Below, one piece after another: positions 59,484 through 64,000 of a stretch of DNA of 64,000 bases (positions are counted from its first letter, which is position 1; each line of letters begins with the position of its first letter). This DNA is from Actinospineispora spinosispora DSM 44797 (GTDB lineage Bacteria; Actinomycetota; Actinomycetes; Mycobacteriales; Pseudonocardiaceae): the NCBI RefSeq assembly GCF_000429025.1, contig NZ_KE386835.1, forward strand, positions 248,001-312,000, written 5' to 3'. The notes under the pieces were generated by a model. It saw nothing but the letters and a program-made list of their open reading frames with translations. It had not been told where the DNA came from and ran no database searches. The translations under genes were made by a program, and so were the position numbers.

Positions 59484-60996
59484 GGACGTCGTCGCCCGGC
59501 GCGGAGGGTGGTGGGGTGATGACCGGGTCGCCCCGGGTGCGGTGGGTCTGGCCGAACGGGCTGGTCCACCGGAACTGGCCCGGTGTGGGTTGTTGGAGGC
59601 GCCATCGGCCTCGGGTTTTGAGGTCGTGGTCGTGGGCGCAGAGTTGGCCGCCGTTGGTGTCGGTGGTGGGGCCGCCGTGGTGGAAGTCGATGGTGTGGTC
59701 GAACTCGGACTCTCGGGCTGGGCGTCGGCAACCAGGGCCGAGACAGTTGCGGTCGCGGATTTGGCTGTAGAGACGCAGCGCCGCGGCGGGGAAACGGCGC
59801 CCGGGCCGGGAGTTGATGGAGGTTCGGGTCCGTGGCCAGGCGGCGACTTGGGCGGCGATGTCGGCGATCACCCGCTCCCATCCCGGCGGCGGGTTGTTCA
59901 CCAGTTCCGCCAACAAACCGGCGGTGAGCTGCAGCTCCACCGCGCCACCGGCACGCCCACGGGTGGCGTGGGTCGGACGGGAACGCAGGACCCCGGGCAC
60001 CAGGAGGTAGCCGTGCTCGTCGCACACGGCGAACGTCCAGGACCCGCCCCGTTGCTGGAGAACGGTGCGGCAGGTGTTGGCGGCCAGGATCGGTCCCCAG
60101 CCCGGTAGCTCGCCCGGGCGGTCGCTGAGGTCGAGCAGGGTGGCGAGTTCGGCGCGGATCTCGATCCCTTGGGGCTTTCCCGCCGATGCCTCGCCCCGGA
60201 AGTGCGCGACGATCCCGGTGCGGTCCAGGCCGTGCAGGGTGCCGTCGAGTAGCCCGCAGAACACGTCCGCGCGAATCTGATCCACCCGCGCCGGATACCC
60301 AGCCCGTTTGATCGCCCGGGCGAGAGCACTGACTCTGGTGCAGGCGGCGACCATGTCTTCTGGGGCGATGTTCGAGGCAGAAAGGGTGGCGGTGCCGTCC
60401 TCATTCAGATACCCGACCACGGTCCGCCGTTCGAACGCCTTCTCGTACAGGTCTTGTGCGCGGTCGGGGTCGGAGCCGATGACCAGCTTGCGCAGATAAG
60501 CGGCCAGCTTCCCGGTCGTCCACGGCGGGGTCTTGGGCAGCACCGCTTCGCATATTTCGGTGCGCTGGGCCTCGGGTAGATCGGCCAGGTAGGTGGCGAA
60601 GATGCGGGCTTTGGGCAGGTCGATCCATCCCGTGTCGAGAGCATCGAAGACCAGGGGCAGGCGCGAGAGCAGCAGCCAGGAGAAATCCAGCTCCGCATCA
60701 GACTCACGCCGAGTCCAGGACAACGCCACCCGCAACTCATCCGCCACATAGCGGCCCGGCTCGGTCACAAGAGCGACCTCACACGGATCAGCCTCCGGAT
60801 CACGCCCACCCAACGCCGCGATGTCCGCCGCCAACTGAGCAGCCACATGCGCCTGCAACCGATAGCGGGCTTTCAGCACCTCGACGAGGTCACCGTTGGA
60901 CACCGAGGACCGATCAACCCGGGCCAGGGCAGCAGCGAGTTCCGGGCCTGGCGCCATCGACGCCAACCCTTCAGGAACCACACCAGCCGCTGCCAT
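59473..60996 (-). CDS. DUF222 (13E12 repeat family) HNH endonuclease
   Basis: 507 aa. The DUF222 region fills residues of about 40-390 (SWTRRESDAELDFSWLLLSR, LPKARIFATYLADLPEAQR). The C-terminal HNH domain has RNCLGPGCRRPARESEFDHT, IDFHHGGPTTDTNGGQLCAH and DHDLKTRGRW. These proteins are multicopy in many mycobacteria and relatives and may be selfish elements, though activity is rarely shown. ATG 60996. The codon use is slightly less GC-biased than in the neighbours. Confidence 0.9.
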   Translation of the reverse strand: MAAAGVVPEGLASMAPGPELAAALARVDRSSVSNGDLVEVLKARYRLQAHVAAQLAADIAALGGRDPEADPCEVALVTEPGRYVADELRVALSWTRRESDAELDFSWLLLSRLPLVFDALDTGWIDLPKARIFATYLADLPEAQRTEICEAVLPKTPPWTTGKLAAYLRKLVIGSDPDRAQDLYEKAFERRTVVGYLNEDGTATLSASNIAPEDMVAACTRVSALARAIKRAGYPARVDQIRADVFCGLLDGTLHGLDRTGIVAHFRGEASAGKPQGIEIRAELATLLDLSDRPGELPGWGPILAANTCRTVLQQRGGSWTFAVCDEHGYLLVPGVLRSRPTHATRGRAGGAVELQLTAGLLAELVNNPPPGWERVIADIAAQVAAWPRTRTSINSRPGRRFPAAALRLYSQIRDRNCLGPGCRRPARESEFDHTIDFHHGGPTTDTNGGQLCAHDHDLKTRGRWRLQQPTPGQFRWTSPFGQTHRTRGDPVITPPPSAPGDDVPPF

Positions 60997-61153
60997 AACC
61001 CAGACGCTACGGGCAACCCCCGACAAAAACCGGCCCCACAGACTAGGCCAAAAGGGTGATATATCCAGGCCAGGAAGCCAACCCAAAGCAGCCCGCGCAA
61101 CCGCCTGCGGCGTGCACGCACACCACCCCCATCCCCGCGATCCTGGCCAGCAC

Positions 61154-61265
61154 TTGGCGTGGCCGCCCGCTGTCAACCCTGAAACCTCGCCCCCGAACTA
61201 CGTACAACCAAGAACCCGCGCGAGGCCGGCGCCAGCCGGGGGTTGATAGCGGGCGGCCACGCCAA
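61154..61265. terminator. Long inverted repeat downstream of APC permease
   Basis: TTGGCGTGGCCGCCCGCTGT continuing CAACC pairs with GGTTGATAGCGGGCGGCCAC continuing GCCAA, about 25 bp with one mismatch, around a 57-60-nt interior. CTGGCCA also flanks both sides. It occupies the 307-bp gap between two minus-strand genes and probably terminates the amine oxidase-permease transcript. Confidence 0.7.
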
Positions 61266-61303
61266 GCACACTCGATGGCCAGCGGGGACAGAACCCTCCC
61301 CCA

Positions 61304-62830
61304 TCAAACTTCGTCGAACACAGTCCCCATATCAGCCCAAGCAGCGGGCCGAGTACGCCGAATCCAGGTAGCGATCACAAGCCCGACCACGACCACCAGG
61401 AGACAAACCCAGGGCACGACAGCAACAGCGGTCGGAATGGAAGCCCCGGGCGAACTGGGCACGAACGAGTAGTAGAGCCCCCCGAACACAGCCAAGGCCC
61501 CCACCAACCCGGCCAGAACGGCGACGACCTGAAACCCGACCTGCCCGGTACGCCGCCCCTGCAACGTCCCGGCAATCCCGAGCAGCAGGTACACGAACAT
61601 CACCAGAGGCGCCCCGATCCCGGCGAGCAGGGTGAACACGTACACCCCGCCGGTGGTCGCGTTGTCGACCCCACCGGCCGTGGCGACCTGCGTCGCGTGA
61701 CTGGTCAGCAGGAGAGACCCGGCGGCGAGAACGACCCACACCACGATGTCCAGCCCGATCGCCCGCCACGGCGTGTTCCACCGAGGATGCAGATGCCCCA
61801 GCCAGGGCGGCAGCACCCGTTCCCGCCCCATGGCGAACAGCACCCGGGACACAGCCATGTGCACCCCGAGAGCGCAGAACAGGCTGGCCAGAGCGGCACA
61901 GGCGAGGACGATCCCGGCGAACACGTGGTTCGGTGCCACAGCGGCGAGTCCGGCGACGGACGTCGGCCAGTCGACAGCCGCCTGCCGCACCCCGAACCCG
62001 ATGGCGGTCGCGTACGTGATGACCAGGTAGAACAGTCCGGCCAGCACGATCGACCCGATGACCGCGCGAGGGATGACCTTGCGCGGCTCCCGGGTCTCCT
62101 CGGACAGCACGGCGCTGGCTTCCGCCCCGGTGAACGACAGCATGGCGAAGCTCAGCCCGAACAGGACCCCGGTCCACGGCACCCCGGCGGCACTCGGCCA
62201 GAACGCGCCGAAGTCGATGCTCGCCCCCGCTGAGTCGACCGCGGTCTTGTGGTCGAGTACGCTCACCGCCGGCGATCCGAGCACGATCACCACGACCGAG
62301 ACGACCAGCAGCGCGGCCATGCTGAGCAGCAGGATCGCCAGCTGGGACCGGGTCGATGCCTGCACGTTGAACAGGCTCATCAGCGCGATGATCACCATGC
62401 CGACCAGTGAGAACCACGCCCAGGACACCTCGGCGCCGCTCACCAGTGTCACCAGTGTGGACGCGAAGAACCCGAAGCCGCACAGCACGGCGCCGCCCAG
62501 GATGAGGAACGCCGCCGCGTAGCACCAGCCGCCGAGGAAGCCGATCCAGCGGTTCGCTCCCCTGGTCAGGTAGGTGTACATCGAACCGGCCGAGGACAGC
62601 GACCTGGCGAAGTGCGCCACGGTCGCACCGACGCACAGCATCGCGAGGGTGCCGAGCAGGTAGGCCAGCGGTGTCGCGCCGCCCGCCTTCGTCGAGGCCA
62701 GGTAGGTGAGGAACGCGCCGGACATCGCCGGCGCGATGACCGACAGGCTCTGCGCGATGACGTCCGGCAGCCCCAGGGACTTGCGGAAGCCGCCGGCCTG
62801 AGCGGAGGTCGTACCCAGCTCAGCTGTCAT
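61304..62830 (-). CDS. APC-family amino acid/polyamine permease
   Basis: 508 aa, twelve to fourteen helices. FRKSLGLPDVIAQSLSVIAP, SSAGSMYTYLTRGANRWIGF and SFTGAEASAVLSEETREPRK are APC consensus segments. ATG 62830 overlaps the amine oxidase end by 11 nt; ATG 62845 is an alternative. The coupling suggests it imports the amine that the copper amine oxidase uses, which is inference. Confidence 0.9.
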   Translation of the reverse strand: MTAELGTTSAQAGGFRKSLGLPDVIAQSLSVIAPAMSGAFLTYLASTKAGGATPLAYLLGTLAMLCVGATVAHFARSLSSAGSMYTYLTRGANRWIGFLGGWCYAAAFLILGGAVLCGFGFFASTLVTLVSGAEVSWAWFSLVGMVIIALMSLFNVQASTRSQLAILLLSMAALLVVSVVVIVLGSPAVSVLDHKTAVDSAGASIDFGAFWPSAAGVPWTGVLFGLSFAMLSFTGAEASAVLSEETREPRKVIPRAVIGSIVLAGLFYLVITYATAIGFGVRQAAVDWPTSVAGLAAVAPNHVFAGIVLACAALASLFCALGVHMAVSRVLFAMGRERVLPPWLGHLHPRWNTPWRAIGLDIVVWVVLAAGSLLLTSHATQVATAGGVDNATTGGVYVFTLLAGIGAPLVMFVYLLLGIAGTLQGRRTGQVGFQVVAVLAGLVGALAVFGGLYYSFVPSSPGASIPTAVAVVPWVCLLVVVVGLVIATWIRRTRPAAWADMGTVFDEV

Positions 62831-64000
62831 GGCCCTGGTGTCCATTCGCGCAGTGTCCGTTCGTGCTCGCGGGGACGTCGAGGGCGGGGTTGCGGTCGAA
62901 GAAGCCGACCGGCTTGAGGGTGAAGCCGGTGTAGTCGACCGGCATGACCGGCCAGTCCTCCGGGCGCGGGAAGTGGGTCGTGCCGAAGGTGTGCCACAGG
63001 ACGATGTCCTCGCCGTCCACCGGGCGGTCCTGCGCGGTCCATGCTGGGAGGCCGTCACCGCCGGGGTTCTGGTTCACGAAGTCTCCGGCCGGGTAGCGCT
63101 GCGCCTCGTCGTAGCGGGTGACCCACAGGTGTTTGGTGGCGAACGTGGCCCGTGCCCGGATCGACGAGGACTCGTCGGCCAGCATCGCGGGCCTGCCCTC
63201 CGGGTTGAGGACGTAGCCGACCGGGTTGCCGAGCCGGTTGGTGACGTCGGGGTTGATGATGTGCCAGGCACGGCCTCGGCCGGTGTCGGCCATCCGCTGA
63301 GCATGAGACTCGCTGGTCAGCCGGGTGCGCTGCTGGCGGAACGCGTGGCCGTACGGGTTGTTCGGCCCGACCGGGTCGGCCACGGCCTCGACCTCGTCGA
63401 CCGCGTTGCGCGGACCGTCGAGCATCATGTCCAGCCGCGCCGAGAACAGGTGCTGGTGATACGGCGCGCCGAGACCGGGAGCCACCTCGGACGAGTACTT
63501 CGTCCCGTCCTCCCCGTATCCGGGGTAGGCGGAGGTGAACACGATGCCGGTGGCCTTGGCCTCGAACTGGATGGTGCCGTCGAGGTAGAGGTACCAGTAG
63601 AAGCCGTAGTCGTAGTTGCCGATCGGCGTGAAGTAGGAGATCACCATGCGCCGCTGCCTGCGGGTCTCGGCGGAGCCGGTGAACATGTCGCTGTGCTTCC
63701 AGAGGATGCCGTAGTCCTCTTCGTGCAGGCAGATCGCGTTGCGGATGGTCTTGGGCGTGCCGAGGTCGTCGGCGATGACCGCGTCCAGGTAATGGATCTC
63801 GCCCAGACAGTCGCAGCCGAGCTCGAGTGAGTTCGCGTAGCGGGCGAACATGTACTCGCCGCAGTCGAAGTAGTTCTGCCAGAACCGCACCGGGGTCGGC
63901 TCCGCGTACGGAACCACCATCTCGGCGATCGACGCCCGGTACATGATCGGCCGGTCGTCGTAGCTCAGCTGGTGCAGCGTGAGGCCTTCACGCTCGTTGA
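62820..64000 (-). CDS. Copper amine oxidase (TPQ enzyme), C-terminal part, truncated by window edge
   Basis: About 393 C-terminal residues are visible; the N-terminus is beyond 64000. NSLELGCDCLGEIHYLDAVI and the cofactor site IGNYDYGFYW are diagnostic: the first Tyr of Asn-Tyr-Asp-Tyr becomes topaquinone. Copper ligands are the two His of YHQHLFSARLDM and a third in LWHTFGTTHFPRPEDWPVMP. It oxidises primary amines to aldehydes with ammonia and H2O2. It heads an operon with the APC permease. Confidence 0.94.
   Translation of the reverse strand, partial: NEREGLTLHQLSYDDRPIMYRASIAEMVVPYAEPTPVRFWQNYFDCGEYMFARYANSLELGCDCLGEIHYLDAVIADDLGTPKTIRNAICLHEEDYGILWKHSDMFTGSAETRRQRRMVISYFTPIGNYDYGFYWYLYLDGTIQFEAKATGIVFTSAYPGYGEDGTKYSSEVAPGLGAPYHQHLFSARLDMMLDGPRNAVDEVEAVADPVGPNNPYGHAFRQQRTRLTSESHAQRMADTGRGRAWHIINPDVTNRLGNPVGYVLNPEGRPAMLADESSSIRARATFATKHLWVTRYDEAQRYPAGDFVNQNPGGDGLPAWTAQDRPVDGEDIVLWHTFGTTHFPRPEDWPVMPVDYTGFTLKPVGFFDRNPALDVPASTNGHCANGHQGHDS

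Overview
The window looks like chromosomal DNA of a high-GC actinomycete, most likely of the Pseudonocardiaceae type. GC is very high, GTG starts are common, and the cysteine pathway is the mycobacterial CysM/CysO/Mec type. DUF2017, DUF3618 and DUF5313 proteins and a 13E12-type HNH protein are also present. The genus call is inference. No rRNA, CRISPR array, transposase or integrase was seen; there is one tRNA gene.

Layout. 0-7 kb: start of a TrmH-type methylase, an epoxide-hydrolase-like protein, an ABC sugar-importer ATPase, small envelope proteins, bcp, a compact HNH-endonuclease/tRNA module preceded by an SOS-like box, a LysE exporter, and pcaB/pcaC. 7-14 kb: a block whose gene content and order match M. 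tuberculosis Rv1334-Rv1341 (rdgB, rph, cAMP-phosphodiesterase-like MBL protein, murI, rhomboid, cysM, cysO, mec). 14-20.5 kb: an accessory block (HxlR regulator with quinone oxidoreductase, asparaginase, MarR with MFS pump, tartrate/D-malate dehydrogenase, DUF952). 20.5-26 kb: the other half of the conserved block (DUF2017, clpS, pncB, pncA, dinG). 25.8-30 kb: PTH2-like protein, serB, ctaD.

30-48 kb is a Wzx/Wzy-type surface polysaccharide locus. A UDP-GlcNAc dehydrogenase, a C3 dehydrogenase and an aminotransferase could make a UDP-3-amino-GlcNAc-uronate. A phosphoglycosyl transferase, one glycosyltransferase, a MurJ-like flippase, a Wzy-like polymerase, two Wzz-like proteins, a deacetylase, two FemAB-like transferases, a beta-helix lipoprotein and an ATP-grasp ligase complete it. 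48-64 kb holds a MoxR/VWA chelatase-like protein, two APC permeases, a JmjC-type protein, a small acyl-CoA/alcohol-dehydrogenase operon, an OhrR-like regulator, a flavin amine oxidase, DUF309 and MmcQ proteins, a DUF222 HNH protein, and a copper amine oxidase cut by the right edge.

The most unusual signal is at 3.55-4.32 kb. A class-I-shaped tRNA with a Leu (UAG) anticodon overlaps the 3' end of an HNH endonuclease gene so that the HNH stop codon is tRNA positions 8-10. Maturing the tRNA would therefore cut the stop codon off the mRNA. The window also carries three families of structured intergenic sequence: four copies of a roughly 200-290 bp dispersed repeat, five long palindromes edged by GTGAGTG, and two nested hairpins built on CGAGTCGGG.
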